The position numbers were made by a program, and so were the translations under genes. From Pseudomonas fluorescens (GTDB taxonomy: Bacteria; Pseudomonadota; Gammaproteobacteria; Pseudomonadales; Pseudomonadaceae), in NCBI RefSeq assembly GCF_002837185.1, contig NZ_KZ478020.1, forward strand, positions 1 to 57,013: 57,013 nt of DNA, read 5' to 3'. This document shows positions 17,299 through 25,885 of this stretch, piece by piece (within the stretch, counting starts at the first letter, position 1; every line of letters starts with the position of its first letter). The notes below the pieces were generated by a model. That model saw nothing but the letters and a program-made list of their open reading frames with translations. It was not told the DNA's origin and searched no databases.

Positions 17299-18086
17299 GC
17301 GCTGATAAACCGGAAAACGACCAGCACATGCCGCTGGTCTCGCACCTCACCGAGCTGCGTACCCGCCTGCTGCGTTGCGTAGCGGCCATCTTCATCATCT
17401 TTGCCGGGCTGTTTGCCTTCACCCAGCAGATCTATACCTTCGTCTCCACGCCGCTGCGCCAGTACTTGCCGGCCGGCGCGACGATGATCGCCACCGACGT
17501 GTCGTCGCCGTTCCTGACGCCGTTGAAGCTGACCATGATGGTCTCGCTGTTCCTGGCGATCCCGGTCATCCTGCATCAGATCTGGGGCTTCATCGCGCCG
17601 GGGCTGTACAAGCATGAGAAGCGCATCGCCGTGCCGTTGCTGGTGTCGAGCATTCTGCTTTTCTATACCGGCATGGCCTTCGCCTACTTCCTGGTGTTTC
17701 CGCTGATCTTCAAATTCTTCGCCGCCGCCACCCCGGCCGGCGTGGAAATGATGACCGACATCACCAGCTACCTCGACTTCGTGATGACGCTGTTCTTCGC
17801 CTTTGGCGTAGCCTTCGAAATTCCGGTGGCGGTGGTGTTGCTGGTGTGGATCGGTGTGGTCAACGTGGCTTACCTGAAGAAGATCCGCCCCTATGTGATC
17901 ATCGGCTGCTTCGTGGTCGGCATGATCCTTACCCCGCCGGATATCTTCTCCCAGACGTTGCTGGCTGTGCCGATGTGGATGCTGTTCGAGATCGGCATCC
18001 TGTTCAGCGGCTTGATCAGCAAGCGTGGCGAACACCCGGACGACCAGACTGCCGACGACGACCAGCCGCCAGCGACCCAGCCGTGA
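17295..18086 (+). CDS. tatC: Twin-arginine translocase subunit TatC
   Basis: 263-aa polytopic inner-membrane protein with six predicted transmembrane helices, the core receptor that recognises the SRRxFLK signal. The N-terminal MPLVSHLTELRTRLL motif is diagnostic, as are FVSTPL and the periplasmic F(I)APGLYKHEKR segment. The start ATG overlaps the tatB end by 4 bp, and its stop overlaps the rsmE GTG start, so the block reads as one transcript. Confidence 0.97.
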   Translation: MSADKPENDQHMPLVSHLTELRTRLLRCVAAIFIIFAGLFAFTQQIYTFVSTPLRQYLPAGATMIATDVSSPFLTPLKLTMMVSLFLAIPVILHQIWGFIAPGLYKHEKRIAVPLLVSSILLFYTGMAFAYFLVFPLIFKFFAAATPAGVEMMTDITSYLDFVMTLFFAFGVAFEIPVAVVLLVWIGVVNVAYLKKIRPYVIIGCFVVGMILTPPDIFSQTLLAVPMWMLFEIGILFSGLISKRGEHPDDQTADDDQPPATQP

Positions 18087-18790
18087 ACCTGCTGCTGCTG
18101 GAAGACGCCGACTTTATCGCGGCCGACCGGGTGGTGCTGCGTGACCGGCGCCTGGTGCATATGCAGGAGGTCCACCGCGCCGTGGTGGGCGACAACCTGC
18201 GTGTGGGCCGCATTGGCGGGCTGATGGGTAATGCCCAACTGCTGCGCCTGGAAGCTGGGGAAGCCGAGCTGCACGTCAGCTTCGACCAGGCGCCGCCGAG
18301 CAAACTGCCGCTGACCCTGCTGCTGGCCCTGCCCCGCCCGAAGATGCTGCGTCGGGTGCTGCAAACGGTGGCCGCCATGGGCGTGCCGAAGGTCGTACTG
18401 ATCAACAGCTACCGCGTGGAAAAAAGCTTCTGGCAAACCCCATTCCTGGAGCCTGAAGCGATTCGCGAGCAGCTCATCCTCGGCCTGGAACAGGCGCGGG
18501 ACACGGTATTGCCCGAGATCATTATCGAGAAGCGCTTCAAGCCGTTCGTTGAAGATCGTCTGCCGGCCATGGTCGCGGGCACGCTTGGCCTGGTCGGCCA
18601 CCCCGGCGATTACCCGCCCTGCCCCCGCGGCCTGGATGAACCGGTGACCCTGGCGATCGGGCCGGAAGGTGGCTGGATTCCCTATGAAGTCGAAATGCTG
18701 GCCAAGGCCGGCCTGCAGCCGGTGCAACTCGGCGCGCGCATCCTGCGCGTAGAGACCGCCGTGACCGCTCTGCTCGCCCGCTTGTTCTGA
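18083..18790 (+). CDS. rsmE: 16S rRNA m3U1498 methyltransferase
   Basis: 235-aa SPOUT-class methyltransferase that methylates N3 of U1498 in 16S rRNA. The N-terminal PUA-like barrel covers about residues 1–70. The C-terminal trefoil-knot domain shows LAIGPEGGW (about residue 190) and LGARILRVETAVTALLA, both family signatures. The start is GTG, overlapping the tatC stop as GTGA. A REPIN follows 10 bp after the stop. Confidence 0.94.
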   Translation: MNLLLLEDADFIAADRVVLRDRRLVHMQEVHRAVVGDNLRVGRIGGLMGNAQLLRLEAGEAELHVSFDQAPPSKLPLTLLLALPRPKMLRRVLQTVAAMGVPKVVLINSYRVEKSFWQTPFLEPEAIREQLILGLEQARDTVLPEIIIEKRFKPFVEDRLPAMVAGTLGLVGHPGDYPPCPRGLDEPVTLAIGPEGGWIPYEVEMLAKAGLQPVQLGARILRVETAVTALLARLF

Positions 18791-18800
18791 CACCGATCCA

Positions 18801-18890
18801 GTGTGGGAGGGGGCTTGCCCCCGATGACAGAGTATCAGTCGGCACATTCAGTGGCTGATACACCGCTATCGGGGGCAAGCCCCTCCCACA
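18801..18890. repeat. REPIN after rsmE
   Basis: Two inverted REPs; the right copy has one C fewer than consensus (CAAGCCCCTCCC). The spacer contains TATCAGTC and GGCTGATACA, which are partly complementary. Confidence 0.88.
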
Positions 18891-18974
18891 GGTGTACTGC
18901 GTCGCTTCAGAATCTCATACACATGCCGATAAACCCGGAATAAGTCCAAGCCTTGTTCCAGGGGAGTTTGCAGC

Positions 18975-20891
18975 ATGTATCGTTGGTTAGCCGAAAAGCT
19001 GGGGAATGTCAGCGTCAAAACCAAGCTGGGCGTCGGCTTCGGCCTGGTGTTGCTGCTTACCTTAATCATCACACTCACCGGCTGGGCCGGGCTTTCGGGC
19101 GTGATCAGCCGTGGCGACAAACTGGGCTACATCGCCAGTCTCAACGACTTGAGCAAGGACTTGCGCATAGCGCGCCTGGACTTTGAAATGCGCCGTGGCG
19201 AACAGGGCCCGGCGGCAGTCAATGGTTTTCTGGGCCAACTGGAAAGCGGCCTGAAAACTGCGCGGGCTCTGATTGAACAACCCGCCGACATCGCGTTGAT
19301 CGATGACCAGCTCGCCGCCGTCGACCAGTACAAGCGCGCCTTCGACGCCATGGTCCAGGCGGGCGCCAATCGCGAAAACGCGCGCAGCAAGCTCGGCGAT
19401 ACAGCTGACAACGCGGTACTCAAAGTCCGTGAAGTGGAAACGAGCCTGCTCCAGGGCGACAGCGTCAGCCAGTTCAACAGCATCGTCGACCTGAGCAAGC
19501 TGATCCAGCAGGCGCGTTTCCAGGTTCGCGGCTACACCTATAGCGGCAAAGTCGAGGCCGAGCAGCCCGCGCTGGATGCCATCGATAATGCCCTGAAGAA
19601 AATCGCCGCGCTCAGCGGCCAGCTACCTGATCAATTTTCGACCAACCTGCAACAGGCCGGTGTTTCACTGCAAGCCTACCGCGCCGCCGTCAGTCAGTAC
19701 CGCGACTCACAGGTGGCCAGCGCCGCTGCGCTGAAAATCATGAGCGACCAAGGCGACATTCTGCTGGACCGCAGCAACAAGCTCACCGCCTCGCAAACCG
19801 TGGTCCGCGACAGCGACGCTGCGCAAGCCAAACAGCTGTTGCTGCTGGCTACCCTGCTGGCCCTGTTGTTTGGCCTCGTCGCCGCCTGGGCCATCACCCG
19901 CCAGATCATCATTCCGCTCAATCAAACCCTCAAGGTCGCCGAGCGCGTGGCCTCGGGCGACCTGAGCCACAACCTGGAGTCCGCCCGCCAGGACGAATTG
20001 GGCCAACTGCAACGCGCCATGCAAAGCATGACCGTGGGCCTGCGCGAGTTGATTGGTGGCATCAGCGATGGCGTCACCCAGATCGCCAGCGCCGCCGAGC
20101 AACTGTCGGCGGTGACCGAACAGACCAGCGCCGGGGTCAACAGCCAGAAGATCGAGACCGACCAGCTGGCCACGGCCATGAACGAAATGGCCGCCACCGT
20201 GCAGGAAGTGGCGCGCAATGCCGAAGAAGCGTCGGAAGCCGCCGTGGCCGCCGATTTGCAGGCCCGCGAAGGCGACAAGGTGGTCGGTGAAGCCATCGCC
20301 CAGATCGAGCGCCTGGCCACCGAAGTCGGCAATTCGACGATCGCCATGGGCGATCTGAAGCGTGAAAGCGACAAGATCGGCAGCGTGCTTGACGTCATCA
20401 AGTCCGTGGCCCAGCAAACCAACCTGCTGGCGCTCAACGCAGCCATTGAAGCGGCGCGTGCCGGTGAAGCCGGGCGCGGCTTCGCCGTGGTGGCCGACGA
20501 AGTGCGCAGCCTGGCCCAGCGCACACAGAAGTCCACCGAAGAGATCGAGGAGCTGATCGTGGGCCTGCAAAACGGTACTCAGCAGGTGGCGACCATCATG
20601 GACAACAGTCGCGGCCTGACCGACAGCAGTGTCGAACTGACGCGCCGAGCCGGCAGCGCGTTGGAGAGCATCACGCGCACCGTTTCGACCATCCAGGCGA
20701 TGAATTCGCAGATTGCCACGGCCGCCGAGCAGCAGAGCGCTGTCGCCGAAGAGATCAACCGTAGCGTGTTGAATGTGCGCGATGTCTCCGAGCAAACTTC
20801 TTCGGCCAGCGAAGAAACGGCGGCGTCCAGTGCTGAGCTCGCACGCCTGGGCATCTATTTGCAAACCCTGGTCGGACGCTTCCGCATCTGA
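18975..20891 (+). CDS. Methyl-accepting chemotaxis protein, HBM-type sensor
   Basis: 638-aa chemoreceptor. TM1 is at about residues 20–42. A roughly 250-residue all-helical periplasmic domain follows, rich in Leu, Asp, Ala and Gln, resembling helical bimodular (HBM) sensors such as P. putida McpS. TM2 is at about 285–306 (LLLLATLLALLFGLVAAW). A HAMP domain and the cytoplasmic signalling hairpin follow, with the tip around residues 475–505 (TNLLALNAAIEAARAGEAGR). No C-terminal CheR-docking pentapeptide is present. In P. aeruginosa the receptor downstream of tat/rsmE is, as I remember, McpK (alpha-ketoglutarate), so an organic acid ligand is a reasonable guess. Confidence 0.93.
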   Translation: MYRWLAEKLGNVSVKTKLGVGFGLVLLLTLIITLTGWAGLSGVISRGDKLGYIASLNDLSKDLRIARLDFEMRRGEQGPAAVNGFLGQLESGLKTARALIEQPADIALIDDQLAAVDQYKRAFDAMVQAGANRENARSKLGDTADNAVLKVREVETSLLQGDSVSQFNSIVDLSKLIQQARFQVRGYTYSGKVEAEQPALDAIDNALKKIAALSGQLPDQFSTNLQQAGVSLQAYRAAVSQYRDSQVASAAALKIMSDQGDILLDRSNKLTASQTVVRDSDAAQAKQLLLLATLLALLFGLVAAWAITRQIIIPLNQTLKVAERVASGDLSHNLESARQDELGQLQRAMQSMTVGLRELIGGISDGVTQIASAAEQLSAVTEQTSAGVNSQKIETDQLATAMNEMAATVQEVARNAEEASEAAVAADLQAREGDKVVGEAIAQIERLATEVGNSTIAMGDLKRESDKIGSVLDVIKSVAQQTNLLALNAAIEAARAGEAGRGFAVVADEVRSLAQRTQKSTEEIEELIVGLQNGTQQVATIMDNSRGLTDSSVELTRRAGSALESITRTVSTIQAMNSQIATAAEQQSAVAEEINRSVLNVRDVSEQTSSASEETAASSAELARLGIYLQTLVGRFRI

Positions 20892-21025
20892 CCGGTCTGC
20901 GCGGCGGCCGATTGCGGCTGCCGCATCTTGTGAAATTTCCTACACAGTTATCAGCCCGCCCTCACTCCAATTCGAATTAGCGTTCATCTGTCGCGAAACG
21001 CTTTTTCTGAAATCGGAGGTGCGCC

Positions 21026-22933
21026 ATGTTTTCTCGGCTGACCCGCATGCTGGTGAACGCCAGCGTACGCCTCAAGCTCGCGCTGAGTTTTGGCCAAGTG
21101 CTGATGCTCAGCTTCATCATTGCTGCAACGGGCTGGCAGGCCTTGAACGCCGTCCTCTATCGCTCCGACAGCCTGACGAGCCTGGGCGAGCTGGCCGTCT
21201 ATGCGGAGGCCATGCGCGCCGATCGCATCGTGTACCGCACCCTGGCGGACAAAGCCAGCCTGGACCAGATGGCGCAGAAGATCGAAAAAATCGACCAGCA
21301 TCTGGCAGACCTTTCACACCGCCTGATAGACCCGGTCGATGTGCAACGCAATAGCGAGGCGGTACGCCTGGTAGCCGACTTCAAGACGGCGCTGGCGCAG
21401 CTACCCGCCTTGATCGAGCAGCGCGAGAATATACGCCCGGCGCTGAAGACATCCGCCCTGCAAGCCAGTGACACCCTGGCCCAATTCGCCAGCGACTTGC
21501 CCGACCAGAATGACGAAAAGGCGCTCGATGCGATCGAGCAATTGCGCCAAGCCATGGAGCAGGCTGAGGATCGCGCCCAGAACCCCGCCTGGGCGGCCGA
21601 CTCGTTGCAGGCCTATGCCGAGGCTGCCAGCCAGACGCTGGACGCATTGGATGGCGCACAGGCCGCCGTGACCACACTGCCGGTGGACTCAGCGCTGCTC
21701 AAAACCGACCTGGCCAATTATCGCGCACAACTGGTCAAGCTCAAGCAAGCCCAGCTCAACGTCGAGACCGTGCAAAACCGCTTCGAGCAGCAGCTCAACG
21801 AGTTGCGCGAGAAGAGCAACCTGTTGAGCCAGAGCCAGAACACCAAGCGCAATCACGAGGCCGACCAGACTCGCACACTGCTGATCGGCGTTACGGTGGC
21901 TGCACTGGTACTGGGAGCGCTGGCCGCGTGGTGGATTGCCCGGCAGATCGCCTCGCCGTTGCGTGACATCCTTATCGCTGCCAACCGTGTGGCCCAGGGC
22001 GACTTGAGCCACGACACCCAAGTGGAGCGCCGCGACGAACTGGGCCAATTGCAACACAGCATCGGGCAAATGACCCGCAGCCTGCGCAGCCTGATCAGCA
22101 GCATCGGTGAAAGCGCCCGCCAGATCGCCGGTGCCGCGACGCAGTTGTCCACCGTCACTGAACAGACCCGTAACGGGCTCAATAACCAGAAAGATGAAAC
22201 CGACCAGGTGGCAACAGCGATGAATGAAATGCTCGCCACCGCCCAGGAAGTTGCGCGCCATGCCGAACGCGCGTCCGTTGCCGCCAACGAAGCAGATCAG
22301 CAGGCCGGCGCCGGCGAGCAGGTGGTCGCTCAGGCCGTTGAGCAGATCGGCAACCTGGCCAGTGAAATGGCATTGTCCGGTCGCGCGATGCTGACCCTGC
22401 AGCAGGAAAGCCAGAAGATCGCCAGCGTGCTCGACGTTATCAAGTCCGTGTCCCAGCAGACCAACCTGCTGGCCCTGAACGCCGCGATCGAAGCGGCGCG
22501 CGCGGGCAGCGCCGGGCGAGGGTTCGCCGTGGTCGCCGACGAAGTACGCAGCCTGGCCCAGCGCACGCAGGAATCGGCTGAAGAAATCGAAGGGCTGATC
22601 CTCGGCCTGCATAACGGCACCCAGCAGGTAGCCGACATCATGGACAGCAGCCGCAACCTGACCGACAACAGCGTTGCCCTGACCCGCGACGCCGGCGACG
22701 CCCTGGCGGCGATTGCCCGCACGGTGTCGGTGATCCAGGAAATGAACCCGCAGATTGCCGCCGCCGCCGAGCAGCAAAGCGCGGTGGCCGAGGAAATCAA
22801 TCGCAGCGTATTGAAGGTACGGGATGTGTCGGAACAGACCGCCGCCGCCAGCGAGGAAACAGCGGCGGCGAGTGTTCAATTGACGAGGTTGAGCGTGGAT
22901 TTGCAGACGCTGGTCGGCAAATTCAAACTCTGA
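21026..22933 (+). CDS. Methyl-accepting chemotaxis protein, paralogue of its neighbour
   Basis: 635-aa chemoreceptor with the same layout as the gene upstream: TM1 at about 18–38, a long helical periplasmic region, TM2 near 285–305 (TLLIGVTVAALVLGALAAW), HAMP, and a signalling domain with the TNLLALNAAIEAARAG tip near 485. The cytoplasmic halves are very similar, while the periplasmic regions diverge strongly, so the ligands probably differ. The C-terminus ends in TLVGKFKL without a pentapeptide. The 134-bp gap between the two genes allows separate transcription. An in-place tandem duplication followed by sensor divergence is the simplest origin. Confidence 0.92.
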   Translation: MFSRLTRMLVNASVRLKLALSFGQVLMLSFIIAATGWQALNAVLYRSDSLTSLGELAVYAEAMRADRIVYRTLADKASLDQMAQKIEKIDQHLADLSHRLIDPVDVQRNSEAVRLVADFKTALAQLPALIEQRENIRPALKTSALQASDTLAQFASDLPDQNDEKALDAIEQLRQAMEQAEDRAQNPAWAADSLQAYAEAASQTLDALDGAQAAVTTLPVDSALLKTDLANYRAQLVKLKQAQLNVETVQNRFEQQLNELREKSNLLSQSQNTKRNHEADQTRTLLIGVTVAALVLGALAAWWIARQIASPLRDILIAANRVAQGDLSHDTQVERRDELGQLQHSIGQMTRSLRSLISSIGESARQIAGAATQLSTVTEQTRNGLNNQKDETDQVATAMNEMLATAQEVARHAERASVAANEADQQAGAGEQVVAQAVEQIGNLASEMALSGRAMLTLQQESQKIASVLDVIKSVSQQTNLLALNAAIEAARAGSAGRGFAVVADEVRSLAQRTQESAEEIEGLILGLHNGTQQVADIMDSSRNLTDNSVALTRDAGDALAAIARTVSVIQEMNPQIAAAAEQQSAVAEEINRSVLKVRDVSEQTAAASEETAAASVQLTRLSVDLQTLVGKFKL

Positions 22934-23027
22934 AATGTGGGAGGGGGCTTGCCCCCGATAACGGTGTAACAGTCAATACACAAGGGGACTGACACCCCGC
23001 CATCGGGGGCAAGCCCCCTCCCACATT
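22934..23027. repeat. REPIN between convergent MCP and ABC genes
   Basis: Two inverted REPs with a 42-bp spacer containing AACAGTCA and GGGGACTGACACC. It sits right after the MCP stop and between two converging transcription units. Confidence 0.9.
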
Positions 23028-23059
23028 ATCAATGCGCTTCGTCCCGCAGGCGCCTGAAC

Positions 23060-23815
23060 CTATAAGACCTGGCGCAGGAAAGCCTGGGCCCGCGGGTCTT
23101 TGGGCGCATCGAAGAACTCGGCCGGCGCCGCGTCCTCGAGCAATTTGCCGTGATCGAAAAACAACACCCGATCCGCCACCTCGCGGGCAAAGCCCATCTC
23201 GTGGGTGACGCAGACCATGGTCATGCCTTCCAGGGCCAGGGTCTTCATGACGTCGAGCACTTCGCCGACCATTTCCGGGTCCAGCGCCGAGGTAGGTTCA
23301 TCAAACAGCATCACCTTGGGCTCCATTGCCAGGGCGCGGGCAATCGCTACACGCTGCTGCTGGCCACCGGAGAGGCGCGACGGAAACTCATTGGCTTTCT
23401 GGGCGATACCGACCTTTTCCAGCAACGCCAGCGCCTTGGCCTCACGTTCTCGCTTGCCGCGCTTGCGCACGACCTTTTGCGCCAGGCACAGGTTTTCCAG
23501 CACGGTCATGTGGGGGAACAGGTTGAAATGCTGAAACACCATGCCGACTTCACGGCGGTAGGCATTCACATCGGTCTTCGGGTCGGCCAGTTGCAGGCCG
23601 TCGATGCTGACCGAACCTGAATCGAATTCCTCCAGCCCATTAAGACAGCGCAGAAAGGTGGACTTGCCGGAACCGGACGGGCCGATCACCACCAGCACTT
23701 CGCCCTTGGCGACCTGGGTGGTGACATGGTCCACGGCGCGCACGACATGGCCACGGGTATCGAAGACTTTTACCAGATCGCGGACTTCAATCACTTTGCG
23801 CGAGCCTCCGCTCAA
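23060..23815 (-). CDS. Polar amino-acid ABC transporter ATPase
   Basis: 251-aa ATP-binding subunit of a His/Glu/Gln/Arg-type importer (GlnQ/HisP family). Walker A GPSGSGKS is at 45–52. The Q-loop is in VFQHFNLFPH, the signature is LSGGQQQRVAIARAL, and Walker B with D-loop is VMLFDEPTSALDPE. H-loop: CVTHEMGFA. The start used gives MSGGSRKVIEV and overlaps the upstream permease gene by 29 bp; a GTG seven codons in would give a shorter overlap and is an alternative. Last gene of a binding-protein, permease, ATPase group on this strand. Confidence 0.93.
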   Translation of the reverse strand: MSGGSRKVIEVRDLVKVFDTRGHVVRAVDHVTTQVAKGEVLVVIGPSGSGKSTFLRCLNGLEEFDSGSVSIDGLQLADPKTDVNAYRREVGMVFQHFNLFPHMTVLENLCLAQKVVRKRGKREREAKALALLEKVGIAQKANEFPSRLSGGQQQRVAIARALAMEPKVMLFDEPTSALDPEMVGEVLDVMKTLALEGMTMVCVTHEMGFAREVADRVLFFDHGKLLEDAAPAEFFDAPKDPRAQAFLRQVL

Positions 23816-24746
23816 GCCGGCTGGCCATCTTCGACAGCGGCAGGTTGATCAGCAGGTACAGGCCTGCCACACAGAACAGAATTTCAAAGGGCGAAAACGA
23901 GGTGGTGATCACTTCGCGCCCGCTCTTGAGCAGCTCGGTGATCGCGATCACCGAGACCAGCGAGGTGTCTTTCACCAGGCTGATGAATTGACCGGCCAGC
24001 GGCGGCAGGACGCGCTTGAACGCCTGCGGCAGCACCACATGCCGCATCGACTGGCTGGCGCTCAAGCCCAGGGAGCGCGCGGCCTCGTTCTGGCCACGGG
24101 TGATCGATTGCACACCGGCACGCACGATTTCCGCCACGTAGGCACCGGTGAACAGCGACAGTGCCGCGATCCCGGCAAACTCGCGGGACAGGTTGAGCAC
24201 CGTGCCGATAAAGAAATAGAAAATGAAGATCTGTACCAGCAGCGGCGTACCGCGCACCAGCTCGACGTAGATCGTCGACAGGTCGCGCAAGGTCGGGTTG
24301 CTGGACAGCCGGCACAAGCCGGTGGCCAGGCCAATCGCCAGGCCCAGGATGCCGGACACCACCGACAACCACAGCGTGGTCCACAGGCCCCACATCAGCG
24401 GGCCCAGTGCCCAATGACGGTTGACACCGATGACGTCACCTTCAGCCACATCATCGCCGCGCGCCACTTGCAGGCTGTTGTCGGCGACCGTCACCTTTTG
24501 CTCGGCACCGGCATCAGTGCGCAGCGTTACCTCGGCCACATCGCCTTTGCGTACCAGCTCAATGACGGTGGAAATATCGGCTGCACGCTGCGCTTCTTCG
24601 GCCTGATAGGCGAAGTACTGCGGCACGCGGTTCCAGCGCCATTCGTAGGACATCAACGAGGTGGCGTAGTACAAGGCGCCGGCCAGGCCGACCAGCACGA
24701 CCACGGTCAGCAGGTGCCAGGGCCATTGGGCTTTTTTCTGTTTCAT
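23787..24746 (-). CDS. Polar amino-acid ABC transporter permease
   Basis: 319-aa inner-membrane permease of the His/Glu/Gln/Arg/opine family. One N-terminal helix (WHLLTVVVLVGLAGALYYA, about residues 11–29) precedes a roughly 80-residue periplasmic segment unusual for the short family members, then the core of about five helices. The EAA-like loop reads EAARSLGLSASQSMRHVVLPQA. The long N-terminal extension marks a subtype with a fused periplasmic portion. It must work with the ATPase it overlaps and one or both binding proteins upstream. Confidence 0.92.
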   Translation of the reverse strand: MKQKKAQWPWHLLTVVVLVGLAGALYYATSLMSYEWRWNRVPQYFAYQAEEAQRAADISTVIELVRKGDVAEVTLRTDAGAEQKVTVADNSLQVARGDDVAEGDVIGVNRHWALGPLMWGLWTTLWLSVVSGILGLAIGLATGLCRLSSNPTLRDLSTIYVELVRGTPLLVQIFIFYFFIGTVLNLSREFAGIAALSLFTGAYVAEIVRAGVQSITRGQNEAARSLGLSASQSMRHVVLPQAFKRVLPPLAGQFISLVKDTSLVSVIAITELLKSGREVITTSFSPFEILFCVAGLYLLINLPLSKMASRLERRLAQSD

Positions 24747-24780
24747 TTCACTGTCCGCATAGGTGCTGCCTGGTAGGCCG

Positions 24781-24847
24781 CCATCGGGGGCAAGCCCCCT
24801 CCCACAGGCAAGCGCATTCCAAATGTGGGAGGGGGCTTGCCCCCGAT
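24781..24847. repeat. REP pair in divergent arrangement
   Basis: Here the copy reading ATCGGGGGCAAG... comes first and the GTGGGAGGGGGCTTGC... copy second, with a roughly 15-bp spacer. This is the opposite order to most REP pairs in the window. It lies between the permease gene and its binding-protein gene. Confidence 0.88.
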
Positions 24848-24869
24848 ACAGGCAACTCGGTCTTAAGCC

Positions 24870-25670
24870 TTATTCCATGTCCTTGAGCCACTCGGAGCTC
24901 TTGAACCACTTGTCATGGATGCGATCGTAGGTGCCGTCGTTCCTGATCTGGTGCAGGAAGTTATTGATGAAGTTGACGCTGTCGTAGTCGCCTTTCTTCA
25001 AGCCGAACGCCAGGGGCTCAAAGGTGAAGGGTTCTTCCAGGAATACCAGCTTGCCATTGCCGACTTTCTTCTCGGCCACCACGTTGTAAGGCGCGTCGTA
25101 GACAAAGGCGTCGGCCTTGCCGTTGACCACGTCCAGCACGCCTTCCTGCTCGTTGTCGTAGCCGTGGTACTTGGCTTTGGCGATCAGCTTTTTGGCAACC
25201 ATCTCACCGGTGGTGCCCAGCTTGGAGGTCAGGCGGTATTTTTCGTCGTTCAGGTCTTTGTAGGACTTGATGGTGCCTTCCAGCTCCTTGCGAATCAGCA
25301 GGGTCTGGCCGACCACGATGAAGGGTTCGCTGAAGTTCAGGCGCAGGTTGCGCTCCTGGGTCAGGGTCATGCCGCTGCCGATCATGTCGAACTTGCCGGT
25401 CAGGAAGGCCGGGATGATACCGTCGTAGCCGGTGGACACCAGCTCCAGCTTGACGCCCATGGACTTGGCCATGGCCTTGAGGATGTCGACTTCGAAACCG
25501 ATGATTTCACCGCGTTTGTCGGTCATTTCGAACGGCATGTAGGTCGGGTCCATGCCGACTTTCAGCGTGCCGCGCTTGACCGCATCATCGATGGCGCCAG
25601 CCTGTGCCGCAGTCGCCGCCACCAGTGCGGTGACGCCGAGCATCAGCATCGAAAGATACTTTTTCATCAT
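24870..25670 (-). CDS. Periplasmic amino-acid-binding protein (copy 1)
   Basis: 266-aa SBP_bac_3-family binding protein. Signal peptide MMKKYLSMLMLGVTALVAATAAQA with likely cleavage after AQA. Mature part: GTLKVGMDPTYMPFEMTDKRG, IGFEVDILKAMAKSMG and the FDMIGSGMTLTQERN ligand-site segment. I start at the first of two adjacent ATGs, 5 bp after AGGGGT; the more upstream frame start lacks support. It ends 123 bp before the permease start on the same strand. A 7-bp inverted repeat GGCGCAG/CTGCGCC lies about 30 bp before the start. The ligand is probably a polar amino acid such as glutamine or glutamate; not determinable by eye. Confidence 0.9.
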   Translation of the reverse strand: MMKKYLSMLMLGVTALVAATAAQAGAIDDAVKRGTLKVGMDPTYMPFEMTDKRGEIIGFEVDILKAMAKSMGVKLELVSTGYDGIIPAFLTGKFDMIGSGMTLTQERNLRLNFSEPFIVVGQTLLIRKELEGTIKSYKDLNDEKYRLTSKLGTTGEMVAKKLIAKAKYHGYDNEQEGVLDVVNGKADAFVYDAPYNVVAEKKVGNGKLVFLEEPFTFEPLAFGLKKGDYDSVNFINNFLHQIRNDGTYDRIHDKWFKSSEWLKDME

Positions 25671-25885
25671 CAAGACCCCTGAACGTTTTTTGTAAGGTCG
25701 GCGCAGTATGGGCTGCGCCATTTCGGGGTGCGATCCTAACCCACTCGTTGCCCGTCACAAAGGCTTCACGGCTAAATGTTATCGGCCTCTGCAACAGAAC
25801 CCTTTCGGCACCGCGCCTGACCAAAGGCCTAGACATGTCAGCGTATGGGCTCATTGATGAGTTGATGTGTAAGTAGTTATGACGA

